Shown here piece by piece: positions 34,595 through 42,527 of a stretch of DNA of 64,000 nt. Source of the stretch: Allosphingosinicella deserti (GTDB taxonomy: Bacteria > Pseudomonadota > Alphaproteobacteria > Sphingomonadales > Sphingomonadaceae); NCBI RefSeq assembly GCF_003012735.1, contig NZ_PXYI01000006.1, positions 352,217 through 416,216 on the forward strand, written 5' to 3'. Position 1 is the first letter of the stretch, and each line of letters opens with the position of its first letter. Both the position numbers and the translations under genes were made by a program. The notes below the pieces were generated by a model that saw only the letters and a program-made list of their open reading frames with translations, ran no database searches and had not been told where the DNA came from.

Positions 34595-35601
34595 GCAGTC
34601 AGCTTCGCTCCGGCGCCCCACACGGCTTCGTCGCACCAGATCGTGCCGTCCTGGTAGCGGACCGAGGGTTCGCGATCCCTCTGGAGGAAGGTCGGGCCGT
34701 CGAGGTCGACGACGTCGCATTGCTGGCCGAGCAGGAAGGCCGGCGCCATGGCGAGGCTGGTGCCGATCATGTTGCCGACCATCACGCCGAGGCCAAGCTC
34801 CCGCGCCCGAGCGGCCATCGCCAGGCCTTCCGTCAGCCCGCCGCATTTGTCGAGTTTGATGTTGACGACCTGGAAGCGGCCGACGAGCCGATCGACGTCG
34901 TGGAGGGTCAGCACGCTTTCGTCCGCAGCAATCGGGATCGGAGAGTCGAAGCCTTCGAGATCGGCCTCCCGCCCGCGGGCGAGCGGCTGTTCCAGCAAGG
35001 CGACCTTCGAGTCGACGAGCCCCGTGACCAGCGGCTCGAGCGTGTCGCGGGTGAAGCCCTGATTGGCGTCGACGCCGAGCCAGACGTCCGGACGCGCGGC
35101 GCGGATCGCCCGCACCCGCGCAAGATCGAGGTCGAGCTCGCCGGTCAGCTTCACCTTGATCGCCTGCGCGGACGCATAAGCCCGTGCACCCTCGGCCATC
35201 GTTGCCGGCGCATCGGCGCCGAGTGTGAAGGTGGTGACCAGGGGCCGGCGTTCCGGGATCCCGGCGAGGCGCCAGGCGGGACGGCCGCTTTGTGCCGCCT
35301 CGAGCTCCCACAGCGCGCAATCCACGGCGTTGCGGGCGCCGCCCGCGGGCATCAACGTCTGCAGCGCGGCGCGATCGATCCCCGCCTCGATCGCGTCGCG
35401 GTGGGTCTCGATGGTCTCGACCATGAAGGGCGCGTCGTCGCCGGTATAATAGACTCCCGCCGCCTCGCCCCGCCCGGTGCGATCGCCGTCATGCAACGTA
35501 GCGACGATCACCTGCGCGCTCTCGAACACATAGCCCGAGATGCGGAAGGGGAAGGCGAGGCGAAGGCGCTCGGCGCGGACGTCCAGCTTGAGGCGGGGCA
35601 T
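34591..35601 (-). CDS. Enolase-superfamily dipeptide epimerase / N-acetyl-D-glutamate racemase (DgcA-like)
   Basis: 336 aa. The KxK acid-base motif is at Lys149/Lys151 (AIKVKLTG), metal ligands at Asp178 (GVDANQGF), Glu204 (LLEQPL) and Asp227 (AADES), and the opposite catalytic lysine at Lys249 (NIKLDKCGG). This is the L-Ala-D/L-Glu epimerase branch of the superfamily. In DgcN-DgcA pathways the related enzyme racemises N-acetyl-D-glutamate. With a DgcN-type gene in the partner operon both readings are possible: murein-dipeptide epimerase or N-acetyl-D-amino-acid racemase. Overlaps the flanking genes by 1 and 4 bp. Confidence 0.85.
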   Translation of the reverse strand: MPRLKLDVRAERLRLAFPFRISGYVFESAQVIVATLHDGDRTGRGEAAGVYYTGDDAPFMVETIETHRDAIEAGIDRAALQTLMPAGGARNAVDCALWELEAAQSGRPAWRLAGIPERRPLVTTFTLGADAPATMAEGARAYASAQAIKVKLTGELDLDLARVRAIRAARPDVWLGVDANQGFTRDTLEPLVTGLVDSKVALLEQPLARGREADLEGFDSPIPIAADESVLTLHDVDRLVGRFQVVNIKLDKCGGLTEGLAMAARARELGLGVMVGNMIGTSLAMAPAFLLGQQCDVVDLDGPTFLQRDREPSVRYQDGTIWCDEAVWGAGAKLTA

Positions 35602-37622
35602 CAGTAGTTCGCGCCCAGGCTGATCAGGTGGAAGGCGAAGCCGATCCACAGCGCGACGATCGCTGCGAACAGCAGAGCCAGGCTCCACAGTTTCGCCGGC
35701 CAGCGTCGCCCGCCTTTCCAGGTGACCCAGACATTCCAGGCGAGCACCAGGAAGCCGCCGATGAAGGCGACGATCGTCAGGATCTGGAGGAACCAGATCA
35801 GCGGATCGAAGGCCGCGCTGAGATTGGCGATATCGCCCATCATCATCGTGATTGCGATCGCCCAGCCGACGAGGCTTGCCAGGATGAGCAAAGCGGCAAG
35901 GCGGCTGAACAGATGCGCGCGCCGCAATTCCCCCTCGAGCGCGAGCTTGGCGCCGAAGTGACGACGGACGAGCGCCCGCACCGGCCACAGCGCGACGGTG
36001 AGCAGCAGGATGACGAGGGCGGCGATCAGCAACGGATTCAGCAGCGCTGAATTCTTGTACCAGGGCGCGCGGTCGAACATCATGAACGGAAGACCGCTGA
36101 GGCTGAAGCGAACGATCTTGCCGTCGACCACCTGGGCGGCGAGTTGTTCATGGCTGTTGAGATCGTTCCACAGGAACGGCTCCACCTCCACCCAGACGCG
36201 CGGCTGCCCGTTCAGCCCCATCGTGACCGGGACGACCGGGCGGCCGTCCTTGTCGAGCCCGACCGAGACCTGGCCGAGAAGGCCGGTGAGGCTGAGGAAG
36301 CTCGACACCGACGCGCGCGAATTGACCCAATTGCCGGTGAGCATCCGGGCATGTTCGGCGGCGGTCTCGGCTGGCACGCGTCGAGTGTCCTGCCGGGCGG
36401 CCGGCAGATAGCGGTCTGCGAAGGATTCGAAGAAGGCGTTGCGGATGTCGCCGGCGGCACCTTCACGGCCGAGGCTGTTCATCGAAATGTAGATGCCGAC
36501 CTTGTCGTCGGTGAACAGGTGGACGTCGGAGTGGAAGGCGACGGTGTCGCCGCCATGGGCGATCGCCTTGCGGCCGTTGATGTTGGTTTCGTAGAAGCCG
36601 AGCAGCATCCGGTTGAGGTGCGGGAGGATGGTGTTGCCGGTGCTGTGCATCGTCCGCGCGGTTTCCGGGCGGAGAATTCCGGCGCCGTCATTGAGGTGCG
36701 CGATCATGAACCTGGCCATGTCGGCGCCGGTCGTGGAGAGCGATCCGGCCGGGGCCGGGCCGATGATCTCGAACGGCACCGTCTCTCCCGACGCCTGCTC
36801 ATAGCCGGTCGCCATCATTGCCTGAAGGCGCGCCGGCAGCGGCTGTTCGAAGCTGGAATTGGCCATTCCGAGCGGCGCGAAGATGTGGCGCTGCACATAG
36901 GCGTTGAACGGCTCGCCCGAGACGCGCTCTACGATATAGCCTGCCAGCGACGTCGCGTAGTTGGAGTAGGCCGGGGTGGTGCCCGCCGGATAGACCCGCT
37001 CCGGCACCCATTGCTTGAGCAGCACGTCATATTGCGGGACCTTGGTGCGATCGTAGCCGATGATCGACTTGACCTGCTCTTCGAAGCCGGCGGTGTGGGT
37101 CATGATGTTGCGCAGGGTGACGGGCTTGCCCTCGTGGGGCGGAATCTTGAAATCGAGATAGGTGTTCACGTCGGCGTCGAGGTTCAGCTTGCCCCGTTCG
37201 ACCTGCTGCATGACTGCCGTCCAGGTGAACAATTTCGAGATCGAGCCGGGCCGGAACAGGGTTCCGGCCGGATCGACCGGCTTGCGCTTGGCCACGTCGG
37301 CAAAGCCGAAGCCGCGCTGGGTCAGCACCTGTCCGTCGCGGACGACGACGACGACCGCGCCGGCGACGTCGCCCTTCCCCAAAGCGTAGGGCATGAAGCC
37401 GTCGAGCCAGGCATTGACGTCCTGGCCGGTGAGATTGGGCAGGGCGCCGGTTGCGGGCTGCGTCCGTGCCGGCGCTGCGGTGCCGGCGTCCGGCGTTTCG
37501 GTGGTGACGCGGGGCCCGAGCGGCTGGATCTGCTGTGCGATCGCGGCGACGCCGAGCATCCCGAGCAAGAGGCCGACCAGGAGTCCGGCCCGTCTAAGGG
37601 CGGCTGACAGGAGGAAGTGCAT
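35601..37622 (-). CDS. Serine hydrolase (beta-lactamase fold) with C-terminal membrane domain
   Basis: 673 aa. An N-terminal signal/anchor (LLVGLLLGMLGVAAIAQQ) precedes a beta-lactamase-fold domain (about 75-400) with GSISKLFTWTA (SxxK), YSNYATSLAGY (YxN) and AHGGDTVAFHS (HGG third motif). The C-terminal ~170 residues hold four membrane helices (LLIAALVILLLTVALWPV onward). Such fusions are penicillin-binding-protein-like peptidases or esterases held at the inner membrane facing the periplasm. First gene of the operon with the epimerase and the peptide transporter. The start at 37622 has GGGGAG 8 nt upstream; an ATG 15 codons earlier lacks one. Confidence 0.85.
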   Translation of the reverse strand: MHFLLSAALRRAGLLVGLLLGMLGVAAIAQQIQPLGPRVTTETPDAGTAAPARTQPATGALPNLTGQDVNAWLDGFMPYALGKGDVAGAVVVVVRDGQVLTQRGFGFADVAKRKPVDPAGTLFRPGSISKLFTWTAVMQQVERGKLNLDADVNTYLDFKIPPHEGKPVTLRNIMTHTAGFEEQVKSIIGYDRTKVPQYDVLLKQWVPERVYPAGTTPAYSNYATSLAGYIVERVSGEPFNAYVQRHIFAPLGMANSSFEQPLPARLQAMMATGYEQASGETVPFEIIGPAPAGSLSTTGADMARFMIAHLNDGAGILRPETARTMHSTGNTILPHLNRMLLGFYETNINGRKAIAHGGDTVAFHSDVHLFTDDKVGIYISMNSLGREGAAGDIRNAFFESFADRYLPAARQDTRRVPAETAAEHARMLTGNWVNSRASVSSFLSLTGLLGQVSVGLDKDGRPVVPVTMGLNGQPRVWVEVEPFLWNDLNSHEQLAAQVVDGKIVRFSLSGLPFMMFDRAPWYKNSALLNPLLIAALVILLLTVALWPVRALVRRHFGAKLALEGELRRAHLFSRLAALLILASLVGWAIAITMMMGDIANLSAAFDPLIWFLQILTIVAFIGGFLVLAWNVWVTWKGGRRWPAKLWSLALLFAAIVALWIGFAFHLISLGANY

Positions 37623-37704
37623 GCGACGTGCTCCCCGTTTGGCGCGATGGTTTGCCTCGCCGGCCATGCCGGACTATTGTTCACCTGAGACCGCGACCTA
37701 TATG

Positions 37705-37743
37705 CTGATCAGGACATAATGATCCTGATTAGAAAAATGTCAA
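37705..37743 (-). promoter_or_regulatory. Operator/promoter of the serine hydrolase-epimerase-transporter operon
   Basis: Minus strand: TTGACA (37737-37742), 16-17 bp spacer, CATTAT/ATTATG as -10, then TCCTGATCAG. The inverted repeat ATCAGGA-8-TCCTGAT spans 37709-37730. The box matches the one at 33233-33272 over about 40 bp with small gaps. It lies between the divergent hydrolase operon and the XRE-cupin gene, so it may also control the regulator itself. Confidence 0.7.
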
Positions 37744-37755
37744 ATGAGAGATTCG

Positions 37756-38454
37756 ATGGCCCAACCGGAACAGCCGACGCTCGGGAAGGTGCTGAAGGGG
37801 CTTCGCGCCCGGCACGACTGGACGTTGCGCGAAATGAGCGAGCGCAGCGGCATCCCGGTGTCGACCTTGTCGAAGGTCGAGCACGATCGGCTAACGCTGA
37901 CCTACGACAAGCTGCTCCAGCTCAGCCAAAGGCTCGGCATCCGGATTTCGGACCTGTTCGCAGAGCCGGCGGGACAGGCCGAAACGCCGGTTACCGCCCG
38001 GCGCAGTATCGGCAGCATGGATCGGGCCGTCCAGGTAACGACGCCCAATTACGATTATCATTATCTCTGCCCGGAGCTTCGGCGCAAACGGATGGTGCCG
38101 ATCATCACGATCATTCGCGCCAAGACCGTCGAGCAGTTCGGGGAGCTCGTCCGCCATCCGGGCGAGGAATATATTCACGTCCTCGAAGGCCGGATCGAGG
38201 TTCACACCGAATTCTACGATCCCGTCGTGCTGGCGAAGGGCGAATCGATCTACATCGATTCGAACATGGGCCATGCCTACATCGTTGCCGAGGGCTGCGA
38301 CGAAGCCACGGTGCTGGGCGTCTGTTCCAGCGCGGACGAGAGTCTGATGAACTCGTTGATGAGCCTGCACGCGCCGGCGGCGTCGAACGAAGATTCCGGT
38401 GAGGCCCCGGCGCGCGCGTCGGGCGGGAGGCGCAAGGCCCGCGCCGCATCCTGA
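37756..38454 (+). CDS. XRE-family regulator with cupin sensor domain (232 aa)
   Basis: N-terminal HTH (LGKVLKGLRARHDWTLREMS, SGIPVSTLSKVEHDRLTL) and a C-terminal cupin (about 115-195: HPGEEYIHVLEGRIEVHTEF, KGESIYIDSNMGHAYIVAEG). This design is shared with PuuR-like repressors that sense amino acids, polyamines or organic acids. It is divergent from the hydrolase operon and adjoins one of the two shared operators, so it is the best candidate for the protein that binds them. The start at 37756 has GAGAG 5 nt upstream; ATG 37744 adds four residues. An Ala/Arg-rich tail follows the cupin. Confidence 0.85.
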   Translation: MAQPEQPTLGKVLKGLRARHDWTLREMSERSGIPVSTLSKVEHDRLTLTYDKLLQLSQRLGIRISDLFAEPAGQAETPVTARRSIGSMDRAVQVTTPNYDYHYLCPELRRKRMVPIITIIRAKTVEQFGELVRHPGEEYIHVLEGRIEVHTEFYDPVVLAKGESIYIDSNMGHAYIVAEGCDEATVLGVCSSADESLMNSLMSLHAPAASNEDSGEAPARASGGRRKARAAS

Positions 38455-38686
38455 TCCTTTGCCCTCGCGGGGGGCGGAGAGCTGATCTGGCCCAGAGGCC
38501 GTAAAAGCCTGGCGCGGGCGGTTTTACGACGCGCCCGCATAGACCGATGTTGCTTGAATCTCACGTTTTCGACCCGCCTTGACCACAATTTGGCCGCAAG
38601 CATCCCCGATATCGGTTCTCCTAAGGGGCATAGAGAGCAAGATCCTGCCTGAACGGGCTGGGCGGCTTTCAGGAGTGGCTAGGTTC

Positions 38687-39190
38687 ATGATGAAGATGGT
38701 TTTCCCCTTCGCCCTCGCGACCCTGGCGTTCGCGCCGGCCGTGTCCGCGCAGGCGGCGCTCGGCCCGGATGCGGCGGCCTGTGCCCCCGGTTCGAATCGG
38801 CCGGCCGTGCTGGTGAACGTCAACGGCTTCAAGAATCGCGCCGGCACGATCCGTATCCAATTGTACGGCAGCAACCCGTCCGAATTCCTCGCCAAGGGCA
38901 AGAAGCTTCGGCGCATCGATCTTCCGGTCACCCGGGGCGGTCCGATGAACGTGTGCGTCGCGGTGCCGAAGCCGGGAACCTATGCGGTGGCGGTCCGCCA
39001 CGATGCCGATGCCAACGGCAAATCCAACTGGAATGACGGCGGCGGTTTCTCGAACAACCCGAGGATATCGCTGCTCGACCTCAAGCCGTCGCTTAAGGAA
39101 GTGGCGATCAACGTCGGCGGCGGGATCAAGCCGGTCAATGTCGTGCTGAACTATCGTTCTGGGCTCTCCGTCGGCCCGATCGCGCGCTGA
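38687..39190 (+). CDS. DUF2141 domain exported protein (167 aa)
   Basis: Signal peptide (MMKMVFPFALATLAFAPAVSAQ) followed by the DUF2141 beta-sandwich: AVLVNVNGFKNRAGTIRIQLY (read in part), PGTYAVAVRHDADANGK and NNPRISLLDLKPSLKEVAI. The family is periplasmic, with no known function; HDADANGK resembles a calcium loop. It is 4 bp ahead of the lipid kinase gene, a pairing that suggests a shared envelope-lipid role. AGGAG lies 11 nt before the ATG. Confidence 0.8.
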   Translation: MMKMVFPFALATLAFAPAVSAQAALGPDAAACAPGSNRPAVLVNVNGFKNRAGTIRIQLYGSNPSEFLAKGKKLRRIDLPVTRGGPMNVCVAVPKPGTYAVAVRHDADANGKSNWNDGGGFSNNPRISLLDLKPSLKEVAINVGGGIKPVNVVLNYRSGLSVGPIAR

Positions 39191-39194
39191 TCGG

Positions 39195-40166
39195 ATGGCA
39201 CGAGTCGCACTTCTCTCCAATCCCCGCTCCACCGGCAACCGGTCGCTGCTGCCCCGCGTACGCAGTTTCTGCGCCGAGCATCAGGACATCTTCCACTACG
39301 AGGTGGAACGGGTGGACCAGGTCGGCGAAGCGCTGAAAACGATTGCCCGTGTCCAGCCGACCGTGCTGGTGATCAACGGCGGCGACGGCACCGTTCAGGC
39401 GGCGCTGACCGAGATCTTCGCGGGCGGCCATTTCGGCGACAATCCGCCGCCGGTGGCGGTGCTGCCGAACGGCAAGACCAACCTTATCGCCCATGATCTC
39501 GGTGCCAGTGGCGATGCGATCGTGGCGCTCGAGCGGGTGCTCGAAATCGCGCGGTCGGATCTGGATGCCCATATCGTTCAGCGCGAGCTGATCGAGCTTT
39601 CCGGCGGCACGGCCGACGGCAAGCCGGTGCTCGGCATGTTTCTCGGCGGCGCCGGGCTTGCCGACACGATGCTCTATTGCCGGCACAAAATCTATCCGCT
39701 CGGGCTCCCTAACGGGATCGCCCACTTCCTTGCGCTGATGCTCGGCATCGTCTCGGCGGCCGGCGGGCGACGGATGAGCTTTGGGCCGATGCGGCCGAAG
39801 TCGCTCCGCGTCTCCGTCCTCAAGCAGGGCGAGATCAACGGACAGTTCTCGGTGCTTCTGGTCACCACGTTGCATCGGCTGCTGTTCGGCACGCAGATGG
39901 CGGGTGCCTCTCGTCTGGGCGCGATGCAGTTGCTCGTCATCGATCGCAGCATCCTTGCGCTGATGCGCGCGCTCACCGCGGGCATCTTCGGCAAGCTCGG
40001 CAGGATCAGGGTCTCCGGCGTTCATCTCGAGCGCGGCGACGAGATCCACATCCAGGGCGAACAATCGAACGTCATCCTGGACGGCGAGCTCTTCTCGGCG
40101 GATCCGGGCCAGCCGATCGTGCTCAAGCCGACTCCGCCTGTGCCGTTCCTGCGGCTGGCCGCCTGA
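39195..40166 (+). CDS. Diacylglycerol kinase-family lipid kinase
   Basis: 323 aa with the DAGK catalytic fold: LLSNPRSTGNRSLL at the N-terminus, the nucleotide loop VINGGDGTVQAAL (about residue 58) and VAVLPNGKTNLIAHDLGA. C-terminal strands (GVHLERGDEIHIQGEQ, LDGELFSADPGQPI) complete the family pattern. It phosphorylates a lipid with a free hydroxyl: diacylglycerol, a sphingoid base or ceramide. A Caulobacter ceramide kinase (CpgB) is from the same broad superfamily; the ceramide genes 8 kb away make that worth testing, but I cannot decide the substrate. Confidence 0.82.
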   Translation: MARVALLSNPRSTGNRSLLPRVRSFCAEHQDIFHYEVERVDQVGEALKTIARVQPTVLVINGGDGTVQAALTEIFAGGHFGDNPPPVAVLPNGKTNLIAHDLGASGDAIVALERVLEIARSDLDAHIVQRELIELSGGTADGKPVLGMFLGGAGLADTMLYCRHKIYPLGLPNGIAHFLALMLGIVSAAGGRRMSFGPMRPKSLRVSVLKQGEINGQFSVLLVTTLHRLLFGTQMAGASRLGAMQLLVIDRSILALMRALTAGIFGKLGRIRVSGVHLERGDEIHIQGEQSNVILDGELFSADPGQPIVLKPTPPVPFLRLAA

Positions 40167-40171
40167 AGCTC

Positions 40172-40202
40172 CTTGGGTCGGAGCCAAACGCTCTGACCCA
40201 AG
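40172..40202. terminator. Bidirectional hairpin between lipid kinase and MFS gene
   Basis: CTTGGGTCGGAGC and GCTCTGACCCAAG pair with one mismatch around a 5-nt loop, 6 bp after the kinase stop and between two converging genes. Two imperfect direct repeats of GATCAGGC (40205 and 40220 regions) follow. Confidence 0.6.
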
Positions 40203-40263
40203 ATGATCAGGCCCAGATTGATCAGGCTCTGAGATTCTCTCCCGTTCGGCTTGGGCGAATGCC

Positions 40264-41475
40264 TCAATGCGCCGTCGCGAGCTCGCCTTGCGATCGCGCC
40301 CGGGTGCGTGCGTGTTGCAGGGAGAGCGCCCAGAACAGCAATCCGCCGAGCGCCAGCGCCGCACCCACCCAGCCGGTCGAAGTCCAGCCATAGCCGGCCG
40401 CGATGGCGAGGCCGCCGAGCCACGGGCCGAGCGCGTTGGCAAAATTGAAGGCGGAGTGGTTGAGCGCCGCGGCGAGGCTCTGCGCCTCTTCGGCGACATC
40501 CATCAGCCGAGTCTGGAGCACCGTGCCGAGCGCACCGCCGACGCCGATCGCGAACACTGCCGCCGAGATCGTCCAGATGTTGCCCGCGGAGACGGTATAG
40601 AGCGCAAGCGAGATCGCGCTCCAGATCAGCAATGCGCCCGCGGTCGGCATCAGCCAGCGGTCGGCGAAGCGGGGAACGACGAGGGTACCGACGGTGGTGC
40701 CGAGCCCGAAAATCACGAACACGATCGGTGCCGCTGCGGCGCTGACGCCGGTGACGTCCATCAGCGTCGACCCGAGATAGGTGTAGACGGCGAACATACC
40801 GCCGAAGCCGATCGCGCCCGTGGCGAGAGTCAGCCACACCTGGCCGCGGCGCAGGGCGCCGAGCTCCTTGAGCGGACTTGCCCCGGGCTCGGGCCGATCG
40901 TGGGGCGCCACCAGCCACAGCGCCGCCACCGTGGCGGCGGCAACCACCGCGACGATTCCGAAACCCCAGCGCCACCCGAAAGCCTGGCCGATCCAGTTGG
41001 CGAACGGCACTCCGACGAGTGTCGCGGTGGTGAGGCCGAGCATCACCCGCGCCACCGCCTGCGTCCGCCGCTCCTGCGGAACCAGAGACGCAGCGACAAG
41101 GGCCGCGATCCCGAAATAGGCGCCGTGCGGCAGCCCGCTGAGGAAGCGGAAGACCAGCATCGCCTGATAGGAGGGGGCAAGCGCGCTCAGACCATTGGCG
41201 ACCGCGAAGATCGCCATCAGCAACAGCAGCAGGGTGCGCCGCGCCATCCGGGCCGACAGCACGGCGAGGAGCGGTGCGCCCACGACGACTCCAAGCGCAT
41301 AGGCGCTGATCACGTGGCCCGCGGTCGGCTCGTCTATGCCAAGCCCGCGGGAGAAAAAGGGCAGCAGGCTCATCGTCGCGAATTCGGTCGTGCCGATGGC
41401 GAAGCCACCCATTGCAAGCGCAAAATGGACGAGGGCGGGAGAGGCGCGAAACGCGCGCGCGGATTCAGCGGACAT
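40264..41475 (-). CDS. MFS transporter, DHA1 drug/sugar efflux type (403 aa)
   Basis: Twelve predicted helices with the DHA1 pattern: GGFAIGTTEFATMSLLPFFS in helix 1, the loop RMARRTLL (motif A remnant), RFLSGLPHGAYFGIAALVAAS and GLTTATLVGVPFANWIG (motif C-like). The sequence is typical of AraJ/YdhP-type exporters; substrate unknown. The start at 41475 is chosen by homology and a GAAGAG upstream; the open frame extends 34 codons further without a ribosome site. Confidence 0.85.
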   Translation of the reverse strand: MSAESARAFRASPALVHFALAMGGFAIGTTEFATMSLLPFFSRGLGIDEPTAGHVISAYALGVVVGAPLLAVLSARMARRTLLLLLMAIFAVANGLSALAPSYQAMLVFRFLSGLPHGAYFGIAALVAASLVPQERRTQAVARVMLGLTTATLVGVPFANWIGQAFGWRWGFGIVAVVAAATVAALWLVAPHDRPEPGASPLKELGALRRGQVWLTLATGAIGFGGMFAVYTYLGSTLMDVTGVSAAAAPIVFVIFGLGTTVGTLVVPRFADRWLMPTAGALLIWSAISLALYTVSAGNIWTISAAVFAIGVGGALGTVLQTRLMDVAEEAQSLAAALNHSAFNFANALGPWLGGLAIAAGYGWTSTGWVGAALALGGLLFWALSLQHARTRARSQGELATAH

Positions 41476-41666
41476 GGGAATACTCTTCGGCGTGACCTTT
41501 GGGTCGATTGTGCTGCAACGCAGCAAAGTCCAAATCGGTCCCCGCGGCCGTAGCGTCAAGCCCCGCTCTTTACGCAAAGCACCGTAATTGGAGCGTAGGC
41601 GGTCGTGAAGCTATCCGGTCGTAACGGATGCATAAGCATCAGAGCTGTGCCGAGACATTGATAGCC

Positions 41667-42527
41667 ATGGACACGATCACCCTTAATGCCCCCGACCGGA
41701 CATCATTGATGTTGCGTCGTCCGAGACGGAGCGTCGACGGCCCTCTCGCACGCCGCCACAAATTGCGGTTCGTCGGTGAAGGCGATGAGATCGTGGTCTT
41801 CTCGCACGGCCTGGGTACCGACCAGAGCGTGTGGAACGGCGTGCTCGAGACCTTGCCCGATCGGTTCACGGCCATGCTGTTCGACCTCCCCGGCGCCGGT
41901 CCGTTGCTGCCGGACGATTTCGATGCGGACGAATATGCTTCTCTCGCCCCATTTGCCGACGATCTGCTCGATCTGATGGATGAGGCGGGCATCGAACGCT
42001 GCCGCTATGTCGGCCATTCGGTGTCGGGGATGATCGGCGTGCTGGCCGCGATCGAGGCGCCGGACCGCTTCGAGCAACTCGTCCTGCTCTCCGCATCGCC
42101 GCGCTACCTCAATCACGAAGATTATGTCGGCGGCTTCGAGCGGGAAGATCTCGACTCGCTGTTCGACACGATGGCGGCCAATTACCAGGCCTGGGTCGCA
42201 GGCTTTGCGCCGATGGCCGTCGGCGCCGGCGTCCCGGCCGCGGTGCAGGAGTTCGCGTCCGGCCTGCTCGCCATGCGGCCCGACGTGACCGCGCGGATCG
42301 CGCGCGCGATCTTCGAGTCCGATGTCCGCCACCTGCTGCCGCTCTGTCACGTTCCGGTGAGCCTCATCCATTCGACGGCCGACGTCGCCGTCCCCGAGGC
42401 GGTCGCGCACTATCTCCACCGGCATCTGCACGGCAGCACGCTGGCCTGGATCCAGGATGCCGGCCATTTGCCGCACCTCTCGGCGCCCGAAGCGGTCGCG
42501 CGGATCCTGTATGAGCAGCTTGCTTAG
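41667..42527 (+). CDS. RsbQ-like alpha/beta hydrolase
   Basis: 286 aa. The catalytic triad is complete: Ser118 in VGHSVSGMIG, Asp239 in HSTADVAVP, His267 in DAGHLPHLSAPE. Family marks of RsbQ/D14/KAI2 hydrolases: FSHGLGTDQSVWNGVLE, LFDLPGAG, LSASPRYLNHEDYVGGFE and AANYQAWVAGFAPMAVG. In Bacillus RsbQ works with the PAS domain of RsbP to sense energy stress. Here the next gene, overlapping by 17 bp, encodes a PAS-GGDEF protein, so a small hydrophobic ligand or product is probably passed to that sensor (inference). ATG 41628 is an alternative start. Confidence 0.85.
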   Translation: MDTITLNAPDRTSLMLRRPRRSVDGPLARRHKLRFVGEGDEIVVFSHGLGTDQSVWNGVLETLPDRFTAMLFDLPGAGPLLPDDFDADEYASLAPFADDLLDLMDEAGIERCRYVGHSVSGMIGVLAAIEAPDRFEQLVLLSASPRYLNHEDYVGGFEREDLDSLFDTMAANYQAWVAGFAPMAVGAGVPAAVQEFASGLLAMRPDVTARIARAIFESDVRHLLPLCHVPVSLIHSTADVAVPEAVAHYLHRHLHGSTLAWIQDAGHLPHLSAPEAVARILYEQLA

